From Micractinium sp. NFX-FRZ (taxonomy: Eukaryota > Chlorophyta > Trebouxiophyceae > Chlorellales > Chlorellaceae): a stretch of 64,000 nucleotides of DNA. Under the pieces are notes generated by a model. The model was not told where the DNA came from. It worked only from the letters and a program-made list of their open reading frames with translations, and ran no database searches. Shown piece by piece: positions 12,592 through 23,685 of the stretch. Numbering within the stretch: position 1 is the stretch's first letter; the number at the start of each line of letters is the position of its first letter. The stretch covers positions 124,001 through 188,000 of the forward strand of contig JAPTJF010000052.1 of NCBI GenBank assembly GCA_029339195.1, in the 5' to 3' direction. The position numbers were made by a program, and so were the translations under genes.

Positions 12592-12868
12592 CGGTGTTCT
12601 CTCTGGGATTTGCTGACGAGAGTAGCTCACAAACGCTGCTAGAGACGAGATATAGGTCATGGACCCGCGACAGGGAGAGCAGAATTGGAGGTGGCATAGC
12701 TGGCAGCTGGCGGGGCAGGCCAGCCGGATGTTTATGCAATGCACAGCTGGCGGCTTCCTCCTGGCAGCAGCTGCTTTGAGCTGGCAACTGCTCAGGCCAT
12801 CATGTGGCGCGGCATCCTGCCATTCTCGTTAGCTCCTGGGTCCACGTCCGTGGACAGACCCTGCACTG

Positions 12869-14598
12869 TCACCAGTCGTCGTCCAGCGCCCCCCGGCGCC
12901 GTTGGATGGTCACCTGCGGTTGGCATAGGGCCGGGCGGGGGGATGGCATGCCAATTGGGGCTGTGCCTTGCAGGACTCACCATGCGTTCCACAAGTGGCA
13001 GATAGCGCCATGTGCATGCCGGGCTGCCACTTGCAGTGAGCAAGCCAGTTGGCCCGCAAGCACTCGCCCCACTGCACAGGTGGCACGCTCTCCCGCACCC
13101 ACCAGCCCTGCGCCACGAGCCTTGCATACCCGTCTAGCTGCCTGCGCACGCTTAACTCACGCCTGGCTCCCCCCCGCCCTGCCCACCACACCATGGCACG
13201 GGATTTGCAGCACACCTCACCATGCCCACACACCATCCCAGAGATGCTCACTCCACTCCCACCCCACCCACCCCGCACTCCCCGCACTCCCCAACTGCGT
13301 CTTCTTTGCCTGCTCCGACACACTGCCACAGCTCACCACGTGACATCACATGCCACCAACCAAGCACAAGCACAGGCACTCTTCACACGCCCCACCTTTG
13401 TCTTCTTCTCCGTCTGCTCCGACACCTGCTCCAGCAGCTCAATCAGCCGCGCCTCAGACACCTGCAGTGAGGAGGAGGTGTAACCATGGTGGCACCTGGG
13501 ATGAGGCGCCTGGGGCAGAGGCAGAAGAATGTGGCACCTGCCATGCAGGCAAGCAGCACAGGTGCGGGCCCCAGGCCGCCAAGACCGCGGCACTGTGAGG
13601 TGCACACGTACTGCACCGCCTGTGCACGCGCAAGCGCGCTGCACCAAAGCATGCAAAGCAAAGATTGCAAGGCAAACCGGAGTGCTTGCAGGGCGCAAGC
13701 ACAATCCCCGTTTCCGCCCGCGCCGCACCGCCATGGTCAGCATGCCCCCCCAACCTGACACGACAACCTGCCCTCCCCAAGGATATGACACCACTGTAAA
13801 CATCAACTCTGCTTAATGCCTGGCCCACCTTCTCCTGGATCTGGCCCCGCCGTGCCGCCATGATCAGCATATCCTCCACCCCCCGCGCCTTGTCCGGCTT
13901 CACCAGGCTGATGCGCGCCACTGCAGCAAGGGACGGGTGCAAGGTGGAGAGTGTGGAGGGAGGGGCGACACAAGTGTGGGCGGGTAAAGGCGCGAAGATG
14001 TTGGGAGGAAACATGGGTGGAGGCAGGCAGTGAAGGAGATAGGGTGGGTGGGCGGGTGGGGCCTGCAGCACACCGGGCGCCAAGCTGCAGGCGGGCAGGC
14101 AGCCTGTGTGCCGGCTCCCGCATCACGCTTGTGGTGGTAAAACCCTTGACGGCCCCCGTCCGACACGCACGTTGCCCCACTCACGTCGGTCGCGCGCCGC
14201 CGGTTGCAAGATGCTGTGCAGCATGGACGCCCGCTGCTCCTCCTGCGCCTGCCGAGCCTCCTCCTGCGCCGCCGCCTCCTCTGCGGAGGCTGGCGCCCTG
14301 CCGCCGGGCCCTCCCGCACCGCCGCCCTGCGCCCCCATCAGCTGTGCCATGCGCCGCTGACGGATCGCCTCAAGCTCCGCGTCGTCAGCCTGCACCAGGA
14401 CGGGCGTGTCATATGATTGGAAGAGGTTCACAAGGGCTCAAGAAACGCCACTTGTGGCTGTGTGGGGAATGGAGGCAGGCGGGCGAGGTGCGTGCAGGCA
14501 GGGGCACGGGAGGCGGAAGGCGGAGCGGTCGGCCAGGTTGGGCGGCCGCCACGGGCCCTCCCCTGTTGCCGACACCCAGCCCTGCGCTGGTTCACCAT
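12869..14598 (-). CDS. PDCD5: PDCD5/TFAR19-family DNA-binding protein
   Basis: This is the small conserved helical protein of archaea and eukaryotes. In animals it binds TIP60 and chaperonin and promotes apoptosis; the algal role is unknown. Exons on the minus strand are 14598-14596 (only ATG), 14389-14185, 13920-13829, 13461-13396 and 12913-12869. They total 411 nt (136 residues) with all junctions in frame. Key segments are ADDAELEAIRQRRMAQLMG, ARDRLARISLVKPDKARGVE, MLIMAARRGQIQEK, VSEARLIELLEQVSEQTEKK and VTIQRRRGALDDDW, closely matching the plant family (about 129 residues). Exon 2 begins at ADDAELEAIRQ with no in-frame ATG. The one-codon first exon, ATG directly followed by a GTGAAC donor, restores the family's MAD start. 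It is inferred, not proven. A Gly/Ala-rich insert follows MAQLMG. Only 277 bp separate it from the ureidoglycine aminohydrolase start. Two introns carry exon-edge echoes. Confidence 0.92.
13292..13327 (-). repeat. Intronic echo of PDCD5 exon-4 end
   Basis: Plus-strand text around 13300-13325 repeats, with changes, the real exon-4 end at 13396-13430. Both contain CTGCTCCGACAC preceded by a GTCTTCTT core; starts are 104 bp apart. In transcript sense the copy reads like VSEQ-KK followed by degraded splice-donor sequence. It lies just downstream of the real exon, inside the intron. Confidence 0.75.
13711..13756 (-). repeat. Intronic echo of PDCD5 exon-3 end
   Basis: A degenerate copy of the exon-3 end (real copy near 13840-13880). 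Both contain CCGCCATG-TCAGCAT, and starts are 127 bp apart. Translated in the matching frame it gives GGMLTMAVRRGR, against the real DMLIMAARRGQ. The donor has decayed. Confidence 0.75.
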
Positions 14599-15028
14599 GA
14601 TGTGCGCCCGCCTGTGTGCCGAGGGGCCTCCTCAGTCAAGCTTCAAGGCCGGCCGAGACGCCTGGTTGTTCTGATGGACGGCGGCAGCACACTTGCCACT
14701 CTCAAGGACCTTTGCTTGCGATCAAAGCTCGGCTGGAAATGGGACACTCGGCCTTCTCAGGGGACTGGAGCTTGAACAGAACGCTGTACCGCCCGACCGC
14801 GAGGTACAGCCCCTCCCTCAACCCTTTCGCTCTCAGCCTGCATGCATGTGCAAATTCGCATTCGTTACTGCACCGCTATCCAGGGCCTGCACTCATCGAG
14901 CTCGCTTCGCGCGCAAACTGGAGCTATTGTCGGACATTTGGGTAGCCCAGCTCAACAGGTTGCATTGATTGGAAGCAGGTTGATTCAAAAGCGGTGTTTA
15001 CGTCCGGAAGGCGTCGCTTTCGGCAGCC
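14599..15028. promoter_or_regulatory. Divergent promoter region PDCD5/PNPase
   Basis: 430 bp separate the proposed PDCD5 start (minus) from the PNPase start (plus). No TATA element is evident. The region is less GC-rich than the flanking exons, with A/T-containing stretches near 14740-14770 and 14930-14995. Confidence 0.5.
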
Positions 15029-15403
15029 ATGGTGCTCGGCAGCCGAGCGGCAGCGCTGAGGCGGTGTGCAGCGCTGCTGGCAGGAAGAGGGGCGGAACTT
15101 GAGCGTGAGTGGAAAACAGGACTTGATGAGTGCGGCATTGACAGTGCTCCCTTGGCACTGCCGCCAGCGCCGCCGCCGCTGCCTGTGCCTGTGCTGCCAC
15201 TCCAGCTTCGTTTGCTGATTGGCTGCTGCAACATGCGTGTCACAGCTGCATAGGATTTGGCTACATGCAGCGGCACATGCTCCCGCACCTGACGCTGCCA
15301 CATGCTCATGTGGTCTGGCCCATGCAGTAGAGGCAGCCGCCTGCTGGCTGCGTGCTGCCTCGACATGCCAGGCACGCAGCCTCACCCCTGCAGCCGCCGC
15401 CCT

Positions 15404-15442
<39 letters not shown>

Positions 15443-18400
15443 CAGGCAGCTCAGCACGGCGGCCAGTGGCGGCATGCCGCCCGATGAGCTGCCGCTGCCA
15501 GAGCTGCATGGCAAAGACGACTTGGAGGACGCTCTTCGGGGAGCGGCGGAGCTGCTGCCCGCCCTGTCGGAAGCGGATGCAGCACAGGCGTTGCTGTCGG
15601 GGCAGCGGTTTGTGTCAACCGACAACATTGCCACGCTGCCGCTGGGGCAGAGCCTGCGGCAGGAGGCGGCGTTCCAGGGGCAGCAGTGGGCCTTTGAGAC
15701 GGGCAAGCTGGCCCGCCTGGCCAACGGCTCCTGCCTGGTGCAGGCAGGCGGCACCACCGTGCTGGCTGCTGCCACCTGCCAGGCGCCGCCCTTCTTCCGG
15801 AGGGACGCCCAGAACCTGCAGTTCGAGGTGTGGGGGCGGGCTGGGGGAGAAGTGGGAGGGGTGGGCGATTCGGAGGAGCAGTGAGAGGAGCTTGCCGGAG
15901 GCGCAGGGAGTAGGTGGGGTTGGCATGCCAGCAGTGCACCTCGCCCTGTGCGTGCAGCAGCAGCGGATCCATCAGGGCAAGCAGCGTAGGGCTTGGCCCA
16001 ACCGTCTCCCGCTTCCATCCCCCGCCTCCTACCCCGCTTCTCCCAGGTCGAGTACCGGGAAAAGCTGTACGCGGTGGGCCGCATCCCCGGCACCTACAAC
16101 AAGCGGGAGGGGGCACCCAAGGAGCACGAGGTGCTGGCGGGGCGCCGCATCCACCGCGCGCTGCGCCCTCTGTTCCCCAAAGGATACGCTCTGGACGCTG
16201 CGGTGCGTGCTGTGCTGCGCTGCGCTGGCTGCTCCCTGCTTGGACCGCACTTGCTTGGCTGTTGCTGAAGCATGCCCTGTTACCTGCTGGGACGACGCAT
16301 CTGAGGCACACATTTGTGTTGCTGCAGCGCTGTTTAATGAATGCCCTGTCGCCTGCCTTGAGTTAACCCGGCTTGCCAGGTGGGCATGAGTGCGCAGCTG
16401 CATGCCGCTGCTGCGTGCCGCAGCGCTGTTGCGTGACCTCCTTTCTCTGGAAAGCTAGAGTTGGCCGTCCCCACGGCGGCGGGTCGGTTAGAGGCGCCCA
16501 CCGCAGCGCCGCCCCCACTCTCCCCACTTGGGATGCCTCCTGAGTGGAGGCATTGCCCCTGACACCTGAACTTTAGTACCCATGTTTCCACCCGCCTCGC
16601 TGCCCGCCCTGCTCACCCGCAGGTGTTTGCCAGCGTGCTCAGCGCCGACGGCGGCACCGACCCCGACGTCATGGCCATCTCAGCAGCCTCCTCCGCCCTC
16701 ATGTGCTCCGACATGCCGTGGGCGGGGCCCGTGGCGGCGGCACGTGCAGCAATACTGCCCGACGGCTCTCTGGTGGTGGGGCCGTCTGTGGCGCAGCAGG
16801 AGGCGGCAACACTCAATCTGCTGGTGGCCTGCACAGCGGATAGGGTGACCACGCTGGAGGCGGAGGGGGACCAGGTGGGTAGGTGGGTAGGTGGGTGGAC
16901 CACAAATAACCGTTTTGGAGCATAGCCTGTGGGCACGCTCTGCGGCAATGCCTCTGAGAGCAGGGGCAGTGTGCACTGCTCTCTGCAAGCGTTGCATCGC
17001 CGTACCGGTGTTGCAATGGGATCATAGACCTCGTCACGCCTCTTGTTTGGTGCATTGGTGCAGGTCCCAGAGGCCGACTTCCTGCGGGCGCTGCGGGCAG
17101 CGGTGGAGGCGGCGCAGCAGCTGGTTGATCCGCAGCGCCAGCTGGCAGCGCAGACGGGGTGAGAGTGCGCACGCCACCTGCCCGCCAGCCTCCCAGCCAG
17201 CCTGCTGTCTCCTCAGCTGCCCTGCTCCAACCTGCCGGCATGCCTGCCTGCACTTGTGATTCGGATGCCTGCGTCTATCCCAATGGTCGCTTGACAAAAG
17301 GACTGCAGGCATCGAGTTGCGCAGCCGCAGAACACACACCCGCACACGTGCCCGCACCCCAGCCGCAATGACCTCCCTGCCCTGCCCTCCACTCCCTGGC
17401 TGCCCCGCAGGCGGCAGACGCGGCCGGCGCTGCTGTCAGGTGCAGACTCGGCAGCTGTGCAGAAGGTGGCTGACCTGGCGGCCCCCATGGTGGAGGCCAT
17501 ACTGCGCAACGACAACCTCACGAAAGCCAGCCGCACGGTGGCGCTGCAGCAGGTGAGGAGCGGGGAGGGCAGAATCATGTATTGCATTGAGCGGAGAAGG
17601 CAGATTTCGGGGGTGGACGCACTAAGGCGCGCCCTGTGTGGCTCTGCTGCCAATGGCGGTGTGGGCGAGGGGGTGACACAGTTGAGGGGGGCGGTGCCAG
17701 CTGGCGCCGCACCCTGGGTCCGGCCCACCTCAAGTGGCATCCCACACCTTCGCCCCTGCCCTCCACCTGCTGCCCTGCCCTGCCCACACTTGGCACGCCT
17801 GCTGTGCCTGCCGTGCTCCCCCTCTGGAGCACCAAGTGCGAACTCGCCGAGCCCGCTGTGCCCGCTGTGCCGCCCCACCCACCCGCCCGCTGTGCCTGCT
17901 GTGCCTGCTGTGCTCCCCCCTTCTGCAGGCCAAGGAATCTGTGCTGGAGCGGCTCAAAGCCACGGGCGGCTTCAGAACCGAGTTTGCTCGCGTGCCTGGG
18001 TCAGGCTGCGTCAGCCCCGCTGACATGGAGCACGCTTTCACTGCCGTGCTGGGAGCAGCCATGCGGCGGATGGCGGTGGAGGAGGGGTGGCGCTGCGACG
18101 GGCGGGGCAACATTGACGTTCGCCCTGTTCACTGCGAGGTGCGGGCGAGCTGGCTGGGGCTGGGTTGGAAGGGCAGGGCCGGGCGGGGAGCTTCTGGTGT
18201 CTGCGGGGCAGGCGGCAAGGGGCGGTTGCGGGTAGTGCTGGTGCTGGTGTGCGGAGGTGTTGGGCCGCGCGCTGTGCTCTTTCTGGGCCGACCTGCCCTC
18301 CTGGCAGGCCCACTGCCCACCCCCTCTCTTCCATTGCTGCCCATGTTTTGCCCCCACTGCCGCACCCCCACCCTGGCCCCGAGTCTCCTTCCCTGACACC

Positions 18401-21400
18401 AGCCTCCACCCACCCCCTGCCTGCCCCCCACCCTCCCCTCTTCCCTCCCGCAGGTGGATGCCGTGCCTGTGGTGCATGGCTCCGCCCTGTTCAGCCGCGG
18501 CGAGACGCAGTCGCTGTGCACGGTCACCGTGGGGCGGCGGGGGGAGCAGCAGAAGATGGAGTCGCTGCTGGGCGGGGAGGGCAGCAAGCGGCTGTTTGTC
18601 AACTACTCCTTCCCAGCCTATGCCGTGAACGAGACATCCACGTGTGAGCAAGGCGCCTGGGCTGCACTTGCAGGCTGTAGTTGTTGCGCTGGCTGCAGGG
18701 ACGAAACCCTCCCCTGGCCGCCGCTGCCTGGCTGGCACCGCTTTGCGCCATGTCATCGCCCCGCCTCCACTGACTCAGGCTGCCGCTGCCCCGTGGCATA
18801 GCATGCACTTCTGCCCGCCATCTCCGACCCCACTTCTGTGCCACTGACTGCCTCACTCCCCTGGCTCGCTCCACCACCTCCCCCTCGCTGCGACTGCCAT
18901 GCAGCTGGGCAGCGGAGGGAGTGGGGTCACAGCGAGCTTGCAGAGAAGGCGCTGCTGCCCGTCATTCCCGACGAGGCCGCCTTCCCCTTCAGCTTGCGGC
19001 TGAACGCCGACACGCTGGCGTCCTCGGGCAGCAGCAGCATGGCGGCGGTGAGCGGCGGGGCGCTGGCGCTGGCGGATGCGGGGGTGCCCCTCAAGGCGCT
19101 GGTGGCAGGTGAGCACATTGGAAGGAGGAGAGAGAAGTGGCGGGGGGGTGAGGGGCTACCTGGGCAGGCTGTGGGACAGCTGGCACAGACGCTTGCGGAT
19201 GCGTGGGTGCCGATGAAGGCGCTGGTGGCAGGTGAGCATAAGGGCGCAAGGGGAAATGCCAGGGGAGGCCCTCAGGGGGTACCTGGGGAGATCGGGGGAG
19301 ATGAGACGACGACTGGCGCTAGCAGATGTAGGGGTGCCCGCCAAGGCGCTGTTGGCAGGTTTGAGGGGGCGGGCAGCGATGCACGCCCAGCTGCCTGTCA
19401 TGCTCGCCACCGCTGCTCCTGCACGTTGTGAAATCTGTCATAACAAAGCCCAAGTTAATGTGTGTGTGCGTGTGTGTTTTTACTGCCCCTCCCTGCAGGC
19501 GTGAGCGTGGGCCTCATGACCGAGACAGCCTGGGGCGGTGCGGCGCGCCTGCTGCCTTCAGCGCCAGTGCACGAGGCGACGGAGGTGGCGCCTGTGGGGC
19601 GGTACGAGCTGCTCACAGATCTGCAGGTGCGGCATGGCATGTGTGGCGCAGCAGGCGCAGCACGGTGGCTGAGGTGGCGCCAGCAGGGCGGTGCCGTATG
19701 CTTGCAGACCGGCAAATGTATCATCCTGGGGTTTAGGGCGTAGCATGCACACTGGGGAGGGCCAGCAAGCACATGTGGCAGAGGTAGCTTGCCATCGTGT
19801 TGGCACGCCGTACTCACACATATGGTGCACGTACTGCAGTGCTGCAAGGTTTGATTGCGCCACCTTCCTCAACCTACCCTTTCCTTCCGTGCAGGGGATG
19901 GAGGACCAGCTGGGAGATATGGACCTCAAAGTGGCAGGCAAGGAGAGGGCAGGCTGTTTTGGATGGTTGGGGGTGGAGACCACCCAGGAAAGGCAGAGAG
20001 CAGCATCCAGGGCAGTGCCGAGTGGCAGAGCTGGCTGGGCAGGAGGCAGGACAGGCTTGCGTTCCCCGCGCGCTCTCCGGCGCCTGCACCTGCCCCAGCA
20101 CTTCCGCTTACGCCCGCAACACCGCTCTAGTCACTGGAGGGACTCAGAGTGGCATCACCGCCCGCCAGCTGGACGTGCAGCTGTACTGCACAAGGTGGTG
20201 TGCTGTACTGCCATCCTTGCCACCTCAACCCGGGGCCCTGCCTATGCACGCATACTCGCTGCCTGCAGGCACGCGGCAGGGCATCACCGCCTGCCAGCTG
20301 GACGTGAAGCTGTACGGCGGTGTACCGCTGGAGATACTGGAGCAGGCGCTTGCTGCCGCCGCCCGGGGGCGCGCAACAGTGCTGGCGGCCATGGAGGCGG
20401 CGCTGCCAAAGGTGGGTGTGGTGTGGTGTGGTGTGCTGTGCTGTGCTGTGCTGTGCTGTGCTGTGCTGTGCTGACCTGTGCTGCTGCGCTATGATGCGGC
20501 GTGCAACAGTGGTGGCAGCCGTGAAGGCGGCGCTCCCAGATGTGGGTGCGCGGCCGTGTTGTGCTGTGCCATGGATTGCCGCCTTCGCTGTGTCTGGCAG
20601 AGCGTGCAGCTGCTGGTGATTGCTTCTGCAACGCACACCCTTCACCCACCCCACCCCAACCCCTTCAGGAGCGCCCCGCCCATGCGCCCGCCTTTGGCAG
20701 CGTGAGGGTGCCAGCGACGATGATTGGGCGGGTAATTGGCACCGGGGGCAGCGTGCTGCGGGAGCTGGAGGAGGCGTATGGGGCGCGGGTGGAGATTGAC
20801 GACTCAGGTGGGTGGGTGGCTGGGCTGCTGGTGGGGCATGCATTGGCTTTGTCAACCGCCATGTGAAAACGTTGATAGAAGCCTTGAAATACGTGCTAAG
20901 GGGGCGCTGGCTGCCCGTGTGGAGATGTATGGCTTGGGTCCGTGGGAGTAGCTGTGTGTCTATTGAGGGATCTTGCGCAGTGTGTGTGGGCAGGCAACAC
21001 CTGCCTGTGGTAGCAGCAGCAGCGGTGACCTGCTGCTGCTCAGGCACTGCTCATAATCGGACCATGCGGTGCAGTGCACACGCCCACTCAGTGGTCCGCT
21101 TCCCTCCCCCCCGCCTGCTGCCCGGGAGCCTCTGGCATGCCCGGAGGCCCCTTCCGCCCCTCACTGGCTCATGCACTGTGTCCCCTTCCTCCCATCCGTG
21201 CCGACCCACCCCACCAATGCTCATGCGCTGCACCTCCTCCCCCCCCGCCGCTCCTGTCCACCCCTCCCCTCCCTCCAGGTGTGGTCAGCATATTTGCCCC
21301 GAGCCAGGAGAGCTACAAGAAGGCGTCAGAGAGGGTGCTGAACCTGGCGGGGGAGAGCGTCAAGGCAAGTGGCTCCAGCTGCCTGGGGAGGGGTTGAGCC

Positions 21401-21911
21401 TTGCCAGCACACATAGGAGGGCCCCAGTGCACTGGCCCTGCCTATCTTGCACTCGCTCCCCCACGCCAGTGCCCCACACGCGTGCCGCCCGTTTTCGGCC
21501 GCTCACCGCGCCTCCCACATGCTACCGCCGTGGTTGCCGCACCGCGCGTGCCATGCGCACGGCCACACAACCACACACCCCCCACACGCTCTGTGCACCG
21601 TCCCCACCGTCCTGCAGGAGGGCCAGGTGTACCGCGGCACTGTGACCCGCCTGCTCGACTACGGCGCCCTGGTGAACCTCACAGACAGCGGGCTGCGCTG
21701 CCTGCTGCACATCAGCGAGCTCTCCCCCACCCGCGTGCGCAGCATTGAGGACGAGCTCAAGGTTGGGCAGGAGGTGGAGGTGCTGTGCACGGGGCGGGAC
21801 GCCAAGGGGCAGGTCAAGGTGAGCAGGAAGGCGGTGCTGGCGCGGCAGGCGGCGCAGCAGCGGTCCGCCAAAGAGGTGGCACAGGGCGGCGCTGTTGACC
21901 CCGACCACTGA
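15029..21911 (+). CDS. PNP: Organelle polyribonucleotide nucleotidyltransferase (PNPase)
   Basis: This phosphorolytic 3'-5' exoribonuclease/polyadenylase acts in mitochondria or chloroplast. The ATG at 15029 opens an Arg/Ala-rich presequence ([20 protein letters not shown]). A CAG-encoded Gln tract follows at 15408-15441. First RNase PH domain: [20 protein letters not shown], then [17 protein letters not shown]. The helical linker ends near 18120. Second RNase PH domain: [20 protein letters not shown], then [20 protein letters not shown] with the phosphate-binding SSS, then [14 protein letters not shown] with the Asp, Asp and Lys catalytic residues of bacterial PNPase. The KH domain ([20 protein letters not shown]) has its GxxG. 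The S1 domain ([20 protein letters not shown]) runs to the TGA at 21909-21911. The complete catalytic set argues for an active enzyme. The exon ending DLKVA-G appears to use a GC donor near 19942. Several introns contain duplicated exon edges. Whether it enters plastid, mitochondrion or both cannot be decided here. Confidence 0.95.
15408..15441 (+). repeat. (CAG)11 encoding Gln tract in PNPase
   Basis: A perfect CAG run in the presequence-proximal exon of PNPase, giving about 11 glutamines before HRQLSTAA. It lies upstream of the first RNase PH domain, in or just after the expected transit peptide. Confidence 0.9.
19181..19362 (+). repeat. Two intronic echoes of a PNPase exon end plus donor
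   Basis: The real exon ends at 19108 ([11 protein letters not shown], donor GTGAGC). The same exon end plus intron start recurs at about 19187-19236, with an intact CAG|GTGAGC, and at about 19311-19360, with donor decayed to GGTTTG. The shared AAGGCGCTG starts at 19093, 19216 and 19343, so units are 123 and 127 bp. This is a three-copy tandem array spanning an exon-intron boundary. Confidence 0.9.
19662..19836 (+). repeat. Intronic echoes of the next PNPase exon end
   Basis: The real exon end ([15 protein letters not shown], about 19580-19626) has GAGGTGGCGCC at 19582. A degenerate copy with the same core starts at 19671, 89 bp later, and continues GGGCGGT and CTTGCAGACC. A weaker third copy starts at 19781, GAGGTAGCTTGCC, 110 bp further on. 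Confidence 0.7.
20134..20200 (+). repeat. Intronic echo of a PNPase exon start
   Basis: The real exon begins near 20270 with [18 protein letters not shown] copy 129 bp upstream reads GGCATCACCGCCCGCCAGCT then GGACGTGCAGCTGTAC and would encode [16 protein letters not shown]. Only a few bases differ over about 45 bp. Confidence 0.9.
20412..20474 (+). repeat. GTGTG/GCTGT microsatellite at a PNPase donor
   Basis: Immediately after donor AAG|GTGGGT (exon end 20411) the intron runs as GTGTG units, then about ten CTGTG units, up to about 20474. Confidence 0.85.
20486..20550 (+). repeat. Intronic echo of PNPase exon end [14 protein letters not shown]
   Basis: The real exon end is at 20411. The copy at 20486-20550 shares GCAACAGT (20373 and 20503, 130 bp apart). 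It reads [14 protein letters not shown] followed by a displaced GTGGGTG, so it preserves both coding sense and a donor-like site. Confidence 0.9.
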
Positions 21912-22493
21912 CCGGGAAAGCAGCCAGCCAAAGCTCTGCTTGGAACGCAACCTGCCCTGGGCCAATCCCAGCATGGAAGGCCCACCCCCCTGCCGAACAA
22001 CTAGGAGGCCAACGTGGCGGTGGAGGCGCACCGAATTTGATATGATTGCGTTTTAAATGCGCCCCAACAGTGCCAATAAACCGCATACCGTACGGTTGTG
22101 GCCTGCCTGCCTACATCCACACCCTGTGAGTGGCCCCCTGGATCACACTGCTCACGCTCCCGTGGCGCCGCCCACCTCTTCTGTGATGTATGCGTGTGCT
22201 TATGCTGCGGCCGGTTGCGGCGCTCACGATGTGCAAAGAAGAGCAGAGGTGCTCATGAAACAAACAGGGAAGGAGAGGGAACAGAGAGCGGAAATGAGGA
22301 GAGGGGAGCTGCAGGGGCAGGGAGGTAGCGCCGGCTCCCTGCGGCCTGCCTGGTTGTCGGCGGGGCGGTTGCCACACGTGCTGCAGTCTGCGCTCCCGCA
22401 TCACGCCACCGGGCGACAGCTCATCGCGGCTGCCCGGAGCGTCAAATACGTGCGAATCAAGCTGCGCTGCTGCTAGGCTGCTGCTACGGCACC
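21912..22493. other. Convergent 3' flanks of PNPase and TM9SF
   Basis: The two genes face each other here across 582 bp of expected 3' UTR. I see no TGTAA on either strand. A CCAATAAACC element at 22072-22081 resembles an animal/plant poly(A) signal. No coding exon is supported. Confidence 0.5.
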
Positions 22494-23648
22494 CTAATCG
22501 ATCTTCACCGCTGCAGATGGGGAGGGCGGGCAGGGCAGCGGACGTGGTGAGCCGTAGGGCATGACGTGCTGGAGGGCATTGGCACGAGGCTGCAGCTGAC
22601 CAGCCGGGCACACACACCATGCGGCCCCCCGAAGGCAGTGATTGCACCTTGCTCAAAACACACTGCTTCCACGCCACCTAACTACAACACGGAACACAAC
22701 CTTTCAACCGGCAAGCCTGCACAGCCTAGCCCTGTACACCTAGCCGCTTGCACTCCAACCTTGACCCCCGGCAGCCCAACGGTTGCACCCACCGGCGTAG
22801 ATCTTGCAGATGAAGATGTAGGTGGCATAGAATCCTATCGTGCCGGTGAGGCAGAAGAAGGTGGCCGACACGATGGTCATGTAGCCAAAGTACATCAGGG
22901 CGGGGACCTGTGGGATGATGGGGGGGGTGGGGGTGGTGGGAGCTGGTGGGTGAGGGGGGAGGAGTGTGAGCAGCGGGAGGGGCGCGCGGGCACAGCAGAG
23001 CAACATGCCAGCACTTCTGTGCTCGCTGGTGCCCCACCTGCTGCTGCCCATGCCACCCGCCCGGCTGGCGGCTGCCTGCCCCCCCGCCCTGCCTGCCCCT
23101 TCCCCATCCAAGTCACTGCTCCCGCATGCACCGCCCACCAGCTTTGTGATGTCCAGCTTGGTGTAGAAGTAGAATAGGGAGTAGAGGAAGAGGTAGAGGG
23201 CGGAGGAGCCGCTGGTGAGGTAGGCGCGCCACCACCAGTGGTAGTCCTCTGCACGGAGCAGGGGGTGGGCGGGGCGGGGTGAGGGTGAGCAGGGTGCAGG
23301 CCAGGCAGGGGTGGGCAGGGCAGTATACAGGGGGGGAGGCGCAGGGGGGGTGCAGACCACGCGGGGGCGCTTGTAAACGAGGGGGCAGGGCGGCAGCAAC
23401 TACAGAGCGTGCGGGGGAGGGCACACGTGCGTGCAAACTGTGGCTGCACACAGCAAAGGCACACAGCAAAGGCACAGTTGCTCTAGCCATTGGGGCCCCG
23501 CACAGCTGCCCCGCCCCGCCCCACCCACCTGAGCAGAGCTGGAAGTAGGCCAGCACGATGGTGATCTCGGCGCAGGTGATGATGAGGATGACAAACACCA
23601 GGGCCAGGAAGCCAAAGAGGTAGTAGAACTGGTGCATCCACCTGCAGT

Positions 23649-23685
<37 letters not shown>

